64,000 nucleotides of DNA from Halictus rubicundus. Its lineage: Eukaryota > Arthropoda > Insecta > Hymenoptera > Halictidae. A model generated the notes under the pieces. That model saw only the letters and a list, made by a program, of their open reading frames with translations. It did not search any database and was not told the DNA's origin. The stretch spans positions 11,178,001-11,242,000 of the forward strand of contig NC_135155.1 of assembly GCF_050948215.1 (NCBI RefSeq). The letters are read 5' to 3'. The position numbers were made by a program, and so were the translations under genes. Below are positions 12,220 to 24,355 of the stretch, in pieces (within the stretch, counting starts at the first letter, position 1; every line of letters starts with the position of its first letter).

Positions 12220-15200
12220 TTGTAACCTTGCCAAGCATAGGTTTATAGTTTAGGGTTTTATAGTTCTGGCGGCTTTAACTAGAACACCTGATTTTGGGGA
12301 CCCAGCGGGGGGCCTAAGGGGGCCACGAAAGCGAAAGCTTATGGCGCAAGTCAGGAGTGTTCGGAGAAGGTCAGGAGGGGCGCACTCGCCCGAGGGGTGG
12401 GAGTCGGGATTAAGAAAACAATTTTTTTCCGTGCTCCCAAGTTAACTCGTGAGACCCGCCGTTCTGTTTTTCTATATAAATACAACCGAATACACTCGTT
12501 AGACAGAGTTGTGCTTATTTCCTCTAACCCGAAAAAAGTTAAGCGAACTAGGTGCACTTACCTTAGCCTTTTTTGCATAAAACAACATTTTTTGCTTTTT
12601 TTTTTAAATATTTATTCGTTCTTTTGTATTTTAAGAAAATATAGAATACAAAAATTGATGGAAAAACGACCGCTTTTGAATGTTTAATTAGTACGTTAAG
12701 GGGTTAATGCGTGTAATCTTAGTTTAGTTTAAATTGTTTCTTTTTTTTTTTTTGTTTTGATCTTTTTTTAGTTTCTAACCGATTCATTAATTCCACAGTG
12801 CCTTTAACAAAATAGGAATCGGATGGAGACCCTTCGCAGTACCTTTTAAATTAAAATATACATACTCACATTAGTATACAGCCGACGAGCAAATTTTGTT
12901 TCCCTTTGGCGTAGGCGGAGCAATTTTAGTAGAGAACAAGTCGATGCTTTACAAATTCTTTTGTGTTTCAACCGTGGAAGTGCTTCTTGCATAAAAGGAC
13001 TCCACAGGCTCTCCCGAACGCAATGATGTATTCTTCTGAACAATACAAATATTTTAAAGCGTTTAAATAACATTTCGAAAGAGCGGGACGCCTTCGCCGA
13101 GCCAATTTGCTCGGATATTTTTCGATTTATTTTGGAAATAGGAATCCAAGAGTAGAAAAACTTCGAGAAGAAACAACGAAACGGTTTTCATTTTCGATCG
13201 AGACAATAAAATATATTTAGAGATGGAATATCGGCTTAGAGATGGAGAATCGTGGATACGAACTTGCAAGACAATATATCGTTGTATTTGCGAGAGCTTG
13301 TGAAAAATCGTTTTTGACAATTCGCCTCGTATCGCGAATCACCTTGTCCTTTGTAGGACAGCGCGATCGAGGTGCAGGCAAATGGTCACGAGGCTATCTC
13401 GTGTCTCCGTTATAAAACGTCACGAATACAATAGACAGGATAAACCTCTTGGAAAGCTGTTCGAGCCGCGTGTTCACGGATCGATTGATAATTTACAAGC
13501 GAACAAGCTCTGCCGCGAAAAAATTCGGACTGTGAAAACATCCGAAGGCTTTCCAATTCACCGGATTACCTTTATAATAAATAAATTGCGAGCAAGTGAC
13601 ACTGAACACGGGATATAGGATATTGGCAGGACAATGAAGCAAAATTCGCGAGAAACACGCGGAAAATTGGAACGAATTTACAGGAGAGACAACGGACGCC
13701 TTCGGCCCGCTTCTTCGAAAAGTTCCTCGGGAGGAGGTTCTTTGAAAGTGGTCCGAGCTTCCGGGTAGATCAATAATGTGATAGAAGTTAGGTCTGAAAT
13801 TTCTCAGCGCCACCCTAATACACAATTTGGAACTAACAACTGTTGCTCTTTTTTAATACGGATCTCGAGCCGTCTAATCTCCTCCTTGCTCCATCGTCCC
13901 GACGCGCATCGTTTCCACGTGACACTCGTGTTCTTTTATGTTAAATACGTATGCCATTATACACACAGACACAGCAGACACGCTTGGAGGTACATGCAAG
14001 TACGCTACCCTCTAAACTTTATGTTAACCCGTGGACTGCTGCGCCGGTCATATAAGGTGACCCGCCCAGGCGATCAATTACGCCTTAAAAGCAGAATAAC
14101 TTTTTTAAATTGGACCGAACGACTTTTTTTCAAGAAGCTATAGGAGCGGTTCACCGGGTGGCGTATAAAGAAAAATTCACCGTTTCGGCTCGATCGACTA
14201 AACTATTTCGATCGTGTTGGATTTTTTCGGTATTCTAGGATAATTCGGCGATCGAAGCGTTGGTCGATTCTGGTCGCATCGAAGAAACTATCGCGTCAAC
14301 AAAACTACAGAAAAACCCGTTGCCTGCAATTACGTGCTCGCATGCGCGGCATTCGAGCATCAACATGTGAATAATTACGCTTCTATTTCTTCGAAATTTC
14401 GGATCGAGAATAACTTTCGTTTCGTTCCATAGCTTCTCGAACGAGATCCTTTCGAAAGCGGATACCCATCTCCGTTTGATCGTTCCCATTTAATTGAAAG
14501 CGGAACACGAGAGACGACACGAGACACGCAAGATTCGAGATTAGATTTTCATAGTCGCGTCGCGTAAGTGTCTTGTTGCATCTTGCACGTACGCGACATT
14601 AGACTGCTTATATAATACGGAGAAGGATAGCGAACCGTCGCGAGTCGCGTCAGGAATGTCGAATCGCCGGAAAGTTCATGGAAATTTTCAACAAACATAA
14701 GAACGAATATCCGTATTTGTCACCTCTATTTTGCGCAAGATCGAGCATAGATTCGGCTTCGTGTGTTTGAACTATTCATTTTATGAACGCGCGAACTGCA
14801 AAGTGAGTGTTGTTATTCGTCGCGAAATGCTCGAGATAAAGACGGAAACAGATAGCCACGTCTTTCGTATCGAACACATCTGAGCAGCGACGATGCAATA
14901 TCGTTCGTCTTACGGTTACAGTTACTGTTATGGTTACGGCTGTGCATACAACTTACGGGTTACGACTAAAGGTCACTTTACACTATACGGCACGGACCGG
15001 CACCGGTATGACAAAACATTGAAACATGCGTTTTAAATGGAACCGTTCACACGGACCGGCACGGACCGGAAAGGAACTTCGTTCTTGAAAGATGTTGCTA
15101 ACAGAAGACTGATATACATATGTATGTGGTTCGCTGTTTATTTTTACACGAGTGTGCCAACTTAATAGCAGCCGGGATGGACGGTACAATTGTGGGTTGT

Positions 15201-15237
15201 CAGAAGTGCTAACGAGAAACTTGAAAAAATAAATGTC

Positions 15238-15243
15238 TTTATT
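15238..15243 (-). promoter_or_regulatory. Possible polyadenylation signal of FAR
   Basis: AATAAA on the minus strand, about 590 nt past the FAR stop. It is the nearest clear hexamer that I found; the distance makes the assignment tentative. Confidence 0.3.
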
Positions 15244-15443
15244 TCCCTAAATGAATTCTTACACGCATCGCGATAAGTTTCCGCAGCGTCGAATAAACGT
15301 ACAAATCATTGTTCAGACTAGTAAAATGACCGAAAAACGCGTACATACAACCACGATGTACGTGGATCGAGAAATTCTAACCGAAATTCGCGACATATCC
15401 TTCAACGAATTCACATATGGAAATTGGACCGTTCCCATTGCAG

Positions 15444-15551
15444 CTTACAATTTACAATATACAGTTTACAATTTACAATTTACAATTTACAGTTTACAGC
15501 TTACAGCTTACAGTTTACAGCTTACAGTTTACTTACAGTTTACAGCTTACA
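15444..15551. repeat. Tandem array of TTACAATT/TTACAGTT/TTACAGCT units
   Basis: About twelve imperfect copies of a 9-bp unit (TTACARYTT..) in a row, downstream of the FAR gene. All frames give artificial LQFTIY/YSLQ repeats, so the overlapping reading frames are not genes. Confidence 0.9.
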
Positions 15552-15836
15552 GGTTTACGCGTGCGCCATCGATCGTCGCGAGATCAGAATAAAAAGGTAC
15601 TCGCAACGTGAAATGGATCGATGCTTCGATGGTAAAAGTATCGGTGCGCGAGAAATGTCCTTGAAAGACGAGAAAAATTGTTTCGAAGTTGATCCAATCA
15701 CCTTGGTCTACTTACTCACGAGTAAAACGCGACTCGGGTGTTCTACATCCCAAAACAGCTACCTTCTTCGCAAGAACCCGTCGAAGCAGCAAAAGATCAA
15801 CCTGAAAATATCCTCGCCACCCACCGACACGCGTCT

Positions 15837-18523
15837 TCACTGTTGCATCTTCCGAATCGCTCCTCCCACAACGGGCAGCGACGCGGTATATTTTGCAACG
15901 GAGTCCACGAAGAATCTGACGATTTCGCTGTTCTTGTAGACCGAGTAGAGCAGCCCGAAGTAGAACGAGTACACGGCGATCAAGTGTATAACGTACATCC
16001 TGCGAAACACCGAGTTGTAACAAACGAACAAATGTTTTTGCTCGTACAAAGCACAAAATACAAAGACGCACGCGTATACGTACATTGCTTGATGTCTACG
16101 AGCTTTCGGTATGGTAGACAAGTTCTCTTTCATGCAGTACTGTCGGGCGCCCAAAATACAATTTTTCATGTACTCCTCCACGTCGATCACCAAAAAGTCC
16201 ATCGGAAATATCTCCTTGTCCTTCGGACTCATCTCGCCCCACGCGATCAACAAATTCGTGTTGTGAAAGACCCACTCCCTCGTCGTGAAATACTGTAGCA
16301 CTTCGAGTCCGTTCGAGATTCGTTGTTGAATGCGAACCATGCTAATAATACGAACGTCAATAAGAGAAAGAAACGGAGAAATTGTTTCAGCGAAAAAAAA
16401 GTTAAGAAACTCACAATCGTTTTTGTTGAAATATCAACATAAGAAAGTCGATAAAGTATGCCGGAATGATGTGAAAGAAGAAGACGAAGATGTTGTGCAC
16501 TAACTTGCTGCTGCGTATGTCGCCGTCCGGATACCAAATTTGCCCCTCGAAGGGATACTGATAACCGACCTTTCTGCCCCTCTCGACTACTTCTCCCCAC
16601 GTGATTGGCAACACGCCGCTTTGCGTGATATTATAGACCGGCATGTTCTTTGGCCTGTAACGAGCGGTATCGTGCGTGCAGAAAAAAAAACAAGTTTACA
16701 GCAAAAACGATCGAGATTCGACGTACTTCTTCGTGGTAGCCATCTTCTGGGCAATCGAGATCATCGCGTTGATGGCTAGATCGACGGGTACCACTTCGGC
16801 ATGGTATTGCGCGTTACAATGCATCGTCCTTATCACTCCTTTCCCTGCACCCACCAACAATCCGACCGGACCGTTCAAGTTGTCTACCCATCCAGGCAGC
16901 GGTTCTTTCCCAGCTGGAGTTACTATACGCGCAACCATATTATTATAGTAGCATTTAAAAATAATTGTTACATTATTCGTAACCTATTCGAATGATCAAG
17001 AACGGAACTAAATTTAGATTTTTGCGTACACAAAGGGTCCGTGGTCCGATTACCTGGTTTCTGATAGGATCGCCTATTGCGTGGTACGCTTACCTATCGA
17101 TGGTCTAGCGATGCAGCAAGGCAAGCTCTGATACTCGTTGGCTACCAATTTCTCGGCCAACCGCTTCGAGTACGTGTACGTGTTCGGATGTTGATCCAGC
17201 AACCTGCGACAATGAATAATAATGAGTCGTGTGAATTTCAATGAATCGAGGGAGAACGATTTTCGCGTGTTTTCAATTACTTTGGCGCGATGAGATCAAT
17301 GGCGGACTCGTCCATCCACTCTATCAACTGTATAACCTTGTGCGGATCGTCCGGTGCGTCGTACACTCTTTCTCCGAGTTCTTCCAGATCAGGATGGCAA
17401 AACGCCGTGCTCAAGTGCAGAAACGACTTCAGACGCTTCATATTTTTCGCGATATCCAACAGTCTCTTCGTTCCTTTCTGGAAATCAGATTTCAGCTATT
17501 TCAGACTTGAAAAGTAATCGTCGCGTGTACACCTATCGTGTTCGTCTATTAATCCGTTTGCGTCGCGTCGCAAGGGGGGATCAAAGATACTGCCCTTACC
17601 GCCAATTTTTGGACGTTTAAGCAGAAAAATTTTCGAAGAATAAAGAACGGAGACGACTTCGTGTTCCGGTAATTTCCAGATACATATTTTTTATGCGTAC
17701 TTAAGTTTTGCAACGTAGATAGTACAGTCGTTTTGATAGATAACTGTTCGAGCCAACTCGTAATGCTGTCTAATTGCACGAAGCCAATGCGCTTTGGTAA
17801 TACATAATGTAACGGTAACGATGCGAAACAGATTAATAGGTTTAGATTCTATATACTCGAGGAGTTGATAAAGGATTACTCCGATCTACCGTGTTCATCA
17901 CGATGGCGTCCTTCAACTTGGCTTCCAGTCTGAGCGTTGCCGCGCAATGGAACACTACGTCGGTTTCATCCATCAACGTTTTTAAGTCAGCATCGGTCAG
18001 TCCTAATTGATCGAGGGACATGTCTCCGATCAACGGCACCACTTTCTTCATCATATGTGGCTTCTGCTTCCTTATTCTTTCGAACATCTGTATTTGATTC
18101 GAGCACAGTTGAACACTCGTATAGTTTGCAATAAAATCGTAATAAAATAGCGATAAAATCGAAATGAAATCGTTACATTTGATGGAAACGTTGTTCCACC
18201 CTCTTCCTCGATAAAGAAGAAATTTCAAGAGGTATCATCGACATCGAGGCGGCACCGTCGCTTTCACCGATACGCGTCCGACGTAAACACGAACGAAGAC
18301 AATTAGAAAGGAAAAAAGTACTTGCCGGTAATTTGAACATGTCGTCAATCCGAAGGTCGGGAGATCGACCTTTCTTCGCTCTTATCAAAATATAAATCTT
18401 ATTTAATTCGCTGCAACTGTACAGTAACTTCTCGATGAGCACCTTTCCCATGAAACCGGATCCACCGGTTATAAAAATGTTCTTCCCCTTGTAAAACGAC
18501 TGTATCTCGGTTAACTCGTCCAT
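15837..18523 (-). CDS. Fatty acyl-CoA reductase (FAR), complete, eight coding exons
   Basis: Reduces long-chain fatty acyl-CoA to fatty alcohol with NADPH, feeding wax, cuticular lipid or pheromone synthesis; usually on ER or peroxisome membranes. Exons: 18326-18523, 17890-18087, 17281-17477, 17094-17203, 16727-16922, 16415-16654, 16084-16341, 15837-15999. They total 1560 nt and 519 residues, a normal FAR length. The Rossmann motif TGGSGFMGK is at 19-27. The active-site YxxxK (YTYSK) is at 207-211. The FAR landmarks KEPLPGWVDNLNGP and HCNAQYHAEVVPVDLAINA lie at about 240-290. Hydrophobic stretches are at about 352-375 and 467-487. The C-terminal domain contains LEVLQYFTTREWVFHN. Intron 1 (18088-18325) begins GCAAGT, a GC-AG intron. 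A pyrimidine-rich acceptor 10 nt upstream of the ATG (exon side from 18533) suggests a spliced 5' UTR. Insects carry many FAR paralogues, so I give no paralogue name. Confidence 0.95.
18088..18325 (-). other. GC-AG intron of the FAR gene
   Basis: The exon ends with the codons for FKLP, then GCAAGTACTTTT; the acceptor is a normal CAG before ATGTTCGAA. The GT two bases further in would give phase 1 and break the frame into exon 2, while the GC donor joins phase 0 to phase 0 and gives KLP-MFERIRK, as expected for FARs. GCAAGT is the usual consensus of GC donors. Confidence 0.8.
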
Positions 18524-18536
18524 TCTTGCGAGCCTG

Positions 18537-21500
18537 GATAAAAACAAACGAAAGAAAAGCTTCAACGGAAGCCTGACTGGACGAACGATCGGAATCGAAA
18601 GGAAATCGTCTCGAGAGCGACACACGTTCACTTTTGACCGGCACGATTTTCGTGTCACGCATATCGTAAGAATTCGTCGTTCGTAAGTCGCGATTCGGAT
18701 CGACAACTTTACGAACTTCTATAGATACCGATACAAACATTTGTGCCTTGTTCGGTCTGCAACCTTTGTTTGCGAAATTATATAAACCGTTTGAGAGCAT
18801 TTTGCTTTCATTTCTTTTTCACTTGCTCCTTCGATAAATCACTCCCTTTTTCTTGGGAACGGTTCGACCAAATATAATATTGTGCACGGTACGGTACGGT
18901 ATAGAATATATATGTAGAAACTCTACGAACTGGAACGCGCACATTTATACGTATGCACATAACATTTATAGAAACTTCGTTCGCTCGTCGTCGCTCGATG
19001 GCGAAGATTTCAGCACATTTCCGAGTAGATAGTAGCAAAGTTCAAGGAGGGCAGAAAATTCGATGGATCGTCGATAAACAGACATTACCGTTTGAACGAA
19101 GGTACTCGACGGATCGTTACGGGTGCCCGATTGCATCATCACTGGTCCACCTATATTCGATAGGATTCTCAACCGAGGGATTGTTTAATCGACGCGACGA
19201 TTAGAAAATCATTCTTCGTTGCGAAACATCGATCGCGTTGATTTCCAAATTTCGCGAACTGTGTCCGACTTTTAGCCTACATTCTTTTCAGTTTTCGTAA
19301 TACTCGTCATACCGTTGCAACGAGTCGGCCAACTCTGTTCAACGACCAGTGAAATCGCCTTCGCGATTTTCTAAGCTCGACATATTCCCGGGATTGGGAC
19401 ACCGGAAACGATCCTCTAATTAAGATCGGTCTCGCTGTTGTCTTTGATGGAGCATAGAGATACGCGCGAACGGTTGAACCTGTTAGCGTCCGATGGATTC
19501 TACAGATTGTACAGATAGAAAGCGATCGTGTAGGGAAGATAAGCGAATAGAAATTTGAGTATAGTTGCATTCGGTCTAAGTAGTCGGGCGACTCGATGTC
19601 TTAGAAGAAAAAATCACGTGTTGTAACGCCAAACTGGTTTTCGTCACCTTTTAACGATTCGGCAACGATTGATACAACTTCGTTCACATAAATCGGCTGT
19701 TCGGCTGACTAAACCTGTCTATGATCGAGTTCCAACATCACATAATTGTCCAAGGTTCTGTGCCAGAATCGTAATGTAACATTATGTAGGGCGGTGCAAA
19801 GTACGCGTCGACCAGAAGCGTATCAAACGAAAGTATTAACTTGTTGCGTTTCCCTGATTATGAATTCATCTTGTTTTCTTGCGAAAAGACGCTCGATCTA
19901 GATACATATTATAGATCGGCGCGTTCGATACGGCACAACGACCGTTCAACGTAACAATTATAATAATATCTCAGTTAACGACTCGGAACGTCTCGCGTAA
20001 CCAAAATGATTTACCGCAGCCCTGCGTACCTTTGAACGAATAATCGTTTAACACGCATAGATAGTTTCAAATCATGGCAATCCTCTATTATCTCGCAGCG
20101 TTCCCGGTACTGAAAAGCAAAATCGATTTTCATTTGTGAATTCGATAAGAGTTCGCTAAGTTCGCTTTGAAACTATGTATATTCTACTTTAAATATTAAT
20201 ATTAATTACTATCATGTGACTTTAATATACATATGTGTATCGCTTCTATGGTGGCACATACTTCATCCTAGATGGACAAATTATATCGTACCAGTAAAAA
20301 CCTGGGAAAAGAGAGAATCGAGTGAAAGGAAATGCGCGATAATGTTACAAATACTTGAGACAGTTTGGGCGCTACATGTACGTGTGCGAGCAAATCTATA
20401 AAAATATATTATGTAATTGCGTTTAGAAACGCGTTTCATGAACCTAGGCCTACGTCCTGGCCTTAGGACGTGCGGCGTAAAATGATCGAAACTTTCTTCG
20501 GAACTATCGATCGGTGATCGTAATAATAGGCTCATTCGAAGGGCACGATTCGTTCGACGTTAAACACTAAAGAACTATCATTAAATACGTCTCCCATGAT
20601 ATTCCACGAAACGAGATGGAAAGGGGAAGTACGCGGCGCGAAAAGCGAAAGTAAAGATTTAATGCGCTTTTGATGTCCGTAATATTTGCGCAGAAGCGAC
20701 TTCAGTTTCGAAACGTCTGATTTCACGTTAATATCATTGACCGTGATTAACAATCGAATCGTGGAGAATCGGTGTATGCACCTCCGCATAGCTGTCTGCG
20801 TTGCGTTGGTTCAAATTGCACAACCAGCGAACCGTGTTTAGATTCTTTAGCGGACTTACCTGTCGCTAATAGTTTACCAGAGAAAAATAGATTAGATTGC
20901 GTCGAGTCGATCTGAAGTTAATTCGATATAATTGACAACTTTAGCTGGCGTTGGTATCCAGTAGCATAGAAGAACGAGCAGAACGAACGGGTCGAACAGA
21001 TCTCGGTAGTAGGACGAGAGCAGGATATGCAGAATGATAGGAAATGTCACGAACCGCACGCTCGAAACCAACTGAGCTCCGACGTAGTTCGCAGAGCACT
21101 TCTACCCAGCGAAATAACGCTGTCTCCCCACCTGTTCTTAATTGGACGACTTTCTTGCTCTTCACTTTTTCTTATTCTTCTTTCTCTTCTTCTTCTGCCT
21201 CTGATGCTCTTTTTCCTTCCGATTTTGCCCTGAACGTGGCACCTTTGTCGGACATTCTCGATTCGTTTTTTCTATCCCTCGCAAAAGTTTCCATCATTAT
21301 CATGACCAATTAAGACAAGAGTGGTCTTCGTTCTAAATAATATGTATACAATTCATCTATACGACTGTTTTTGTTAGCGGCAGACTCTACTTTAGCGGGG
21401 GAAAAAAACCGTCGTCGTGCACCCGTGCGGTTTTCTCCGATCCAAAAGATTGATCGACATGCGGTCATCTAGACGTTTCTTACTGAAATTCTTATGTGAC

Positions 21501-22879
21501 TGTCGGATAAATGGATCGCGGATAAAGTTGTGATCGCGGAAGCGTTTTAAATCTACTGAAACTTTCAGCTGAGTCAGGAATCCTTGATTTCGTTTCAATA
21601 ATATCCAAAGGAGAAAAAGAAAATGAAAATTTACTACTGATTCCTGTATACCGAATGACGGTTGAACAGCGACGACAGAGAAATAGAATTTGATTTCGGA
21701 AACGAATAGCGTAACTGGCTACACACGGGAGAAAAAAGAAAACGACGCTTCACGAAAGAATAGACGCATCGGAAATGTTCGATTAAACCAGAAGAACAAA
21801 GTTACGTTCATTCCTGTCGCTGAACCCTTGCCCGCGCGAGTCTCTAACTTTGCTTTTACCGGTGCGGTGCCGCGGTACCCCATAAACTTTCGTTGCGCAA
21901 ACAACGTTACGTAAAGTTGATGCACATTATAGTTCGCCGACCTCCTTCGTATTATAAATTGTTCTGTTTTTTTTTTTTCTACTCGCGCGTTTTTCACTCC
22001 TCGTTCATTAGAGCATGTCGATCGCTATAGTTTATCACTTCGAGCATTACCGTTTGATTGCGTGCTTTTCTTTCGTTTTAGGAACACTATTACATGCACG
22101 CCTATGCACGTACAAAGAAGTTTTAATCGTTTCTAGAAATCTAACTAATATGCAAGTACAGGTAAACGACAGGTATTTTTATTGGTATGCAATAATGCTT
22201 ACGATATACCGAAATTACGACAATACAATTCACGTGTAATTTCCCAGTTAGCCAAATGCTGTTTGAAGCAAATTTAGCACAATGTTTGCACCACACTTTG
22301 CGAGCAAAAGATTTCCCATGATTATGGGAGAAAAACGTGAATAACTTTTTACGAAGCATTACGAAACATATGATGATGAATTTTTTTAATGTCTAGAAGA
22401 TCTTAATTTTTTATCAACAGAACAAAATGGAAATGTAGAGCGGACCGGAGGCTAACCGAAGGCTCTTCTTTGACAGATTAACGAAAATGCCTGAGAAACG
22501 ATGATCAATCTTGTTAGAGGATATAAATGGATCCTCGATGGAAGGGAATGAAAGTGGATCGGTCAAATTTCACGCTATAATAAGTAAACTATACATATAT
22601 AAATGTAAATACGCTATTTGCAACATAATAGGACCCTTGATAGAAGAAACAATATCTTTATCAATTCGAATTTCGAATTAGAATAATCCATGAAAATTTA
22701 CGTCCCCATAAAAATCCACAGTCTAATAACGAGACTTCGCATCTAAATTCTACATATGTAGTGCACTGTTAACAAAAGAAAATGGCGCAGCCTGCGTTTA
22801 ACATTATTCATTGGAGATGAACCATATATGTATATAAACTTCTGACGCTTCAATAAATTCTCGTGAGAAATCGGGAAAA
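18537..22879. other. Intergenic between divergent FAR and BLOC1S4
   Basis: Probably holds a non-coding 5' exon and promoter for FAR near its left end. I see no coding exon or recognisable element; short open frames occur on both strands without family similarity. Confidence 0.5.
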
Positions 22880-24035
22880 ATGTCATCGCATACTACTGCG
22901 TTAGTCGAAGAATTGGCAAAGGATTATGCGAGTTATGCAAAATTGGATTTATCTAATCAAGCGAGTATTATATCTTACATAACCTCTATGAATAACCTGT
23001 AAACTTTGTCGAAACCTCGGAACAGATATTATATTTCATGTGTTGTAGAGAGTTTTTTGTATTTTGAAATGTAAAGAGTCAAACATGTATTTGCATACTC
23101 AGGTTTTTTCAAATAACTTTCTATAATTAATATAATGTACACTTTTCGATGCTTCGTTATAAACAAAAACAACAATCTTTTAAGAGAACCAATAAATATA
23201 ATATAATAATAAAAAGAAACAATTGAGATTTGTAACACTAAATTTGTATATTGAATTCGACCAGAACAATTCTAATGCTCGCAGATGATGTTTTTTGTTG
23301 CTTTTCTTATAACACACGACACTCCTAAATGTACAGTTCTATGTAAACAGCAGTGTGCAAATACTTTTTTGTCTATGAAATTTGCTTTTTGAAGAAGAAA
23401 CTTTTTTTTTCAGTATCACGATCATTTGTGCCTGTACGTACAGAAGTATTAAAAATTACATATTACATTAACATGCTATGTCTTTACAGAAATTGAAAAA
23501 GAGCATTTATGTTGCAGATGAAAAGCTTTCACGACACCATCGAGGATGTAATGATGCGCTTAGAAGAATTTCAGTCGATCATTGAAATGGTTAGACCATA
23601 GCACTAGGGAAAAATGTTTTGTTAAATTTGTGGTACACGCGTTATGTCTTCTGTTGAAAGGTTCAGAATGAAAGAACGCAATGCATCGATCAACACATTC
23701 CAAAATTACAAGATATACAACCAGAAGTTGTGAACCTATGTAAACGTATAGATGCTCTAGAGCATGTTATAGCAATGGCTAATGTGAACCTAACTACTTT
23801 AGAGGCTGCGGTTGACAACGCGGAAGCCGAATTTGGCATTTCAGATAGATTATTTGGAATGCTAAATCCTTTGTCGTTTTTTGTAAGTAGCAAACCACAT
23901 ATTTCAGTGTGGCAAACATTTTTAAGTTGCGTTATGTTTCAGAAAAAAAGTCAAGAATCTTCATTACCGAATAAATTACCAGTGTACGAACAACCTACGA
24001 TATATAGAACAAATGATTATTTCAACAGCGAGTAG
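22880..24035 (+). CDS. BLOC1S4: BLOC-1 subunit 4 (cappuccino homologue), four exons
   Basis: Subunit of BLOC-1, the small coiled-coil complex for biogenesis of lysosome-related organelles such as pigment granules. Exons: 22880-22998, 23526-23589, 23667-23882, 23943-24035, giving 492 nt and 163 residues. The C-terminal motif VYEQPTIYRTNDYF matches human BLOC1S4 VYELPTLYRTEDYF. Other family traits are ELAKDYASY near the N-terminus, MMRLEEFQSIIEM, and the helix LCKRIDALEHVIAM. The last two junctions are clear. The exon 1 to exon 2 join is less sure: the phase-2 donor at 22998 fits the AG at 23524-23525, not the stronger-looking TTGCAG just upstream (AG at 23516-23517), which would shift the frame. 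The 60-nt intron 23883-23942 is open in frame. The gene converges with the TSR gene on the minus strand. Confidence 0.9.
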
Positions 24036-24073
24036 ACAACACAATCGAGTCACAAAAGTGCAATGCGTTTATT

Positions 24074-24079
24074 AATAAA
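24074..24079 (+). promoter_or_regulatory. Polyadenylation signal of BLOC1S4
   Basis: AATAAA 39 nt past the stop codon of the BLOC1S4 homologue. Confidence 0.6.
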
Positions 24080-24171
24080 GGCGGATAGGTAAAAATATAT
24101 TGTTGAACGTTGAAAAGAAATGCTAAAAAATCTTTTAAAAAATGTGCAATATCGGGAGAACGTTGTATATT

Positions 24172-24177
24172 TTTATT
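24172..24177 (-). promoter_or_regulatory. Polyadenylation signal of the TSR gene
   Basis: AATAAA on the minus strand about 180 nt past the TSR stop. It lies about 100 nt from the plus-strand signal at 24074, so the two convergent transcripts nearly abut or overlap at their 3' ends. Confidence 0.45.
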
Positions 24178-24355
24178 TTAAATGTAAGATAAAACTGTAT
24201 TAATCGCTTACCGCTTGGATTTGGTATGATTTTTACAATTAATCCGCAAAGCAGGACTTGGAACGATAAAGATGTCATTGTTGCGCAACCTGTGCATATT
24301 TTTCATTGTTTTCAACGTATAGGGAGACGCCGACAGTTCCGTTTAAGGACAAATA

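Larger units (their letters stand above)
10844..15836. other. Intergenic between otoferlin 5' end and FAR 3' end
   Basis: Head of the otoferlin gene faces the tail of FAR. The stretch holds a TTAA element (11780-12219), AT-rich low complexity and a 9-bp-type tandem array at 15444. No exon with family similarity was recognised. Confidence 0.5.

Noticed and set aside
15251..15939. Three overlapping plus-strand frames rich in LQFTIY
   Set aside because: Translation of the TTACAATTT tandem array and antisense of the last FAR exon.
15736..16298. Plus-strand frame of 186 codons
   Set aside because: Antisense shadow of FAR exons 7 and 8.
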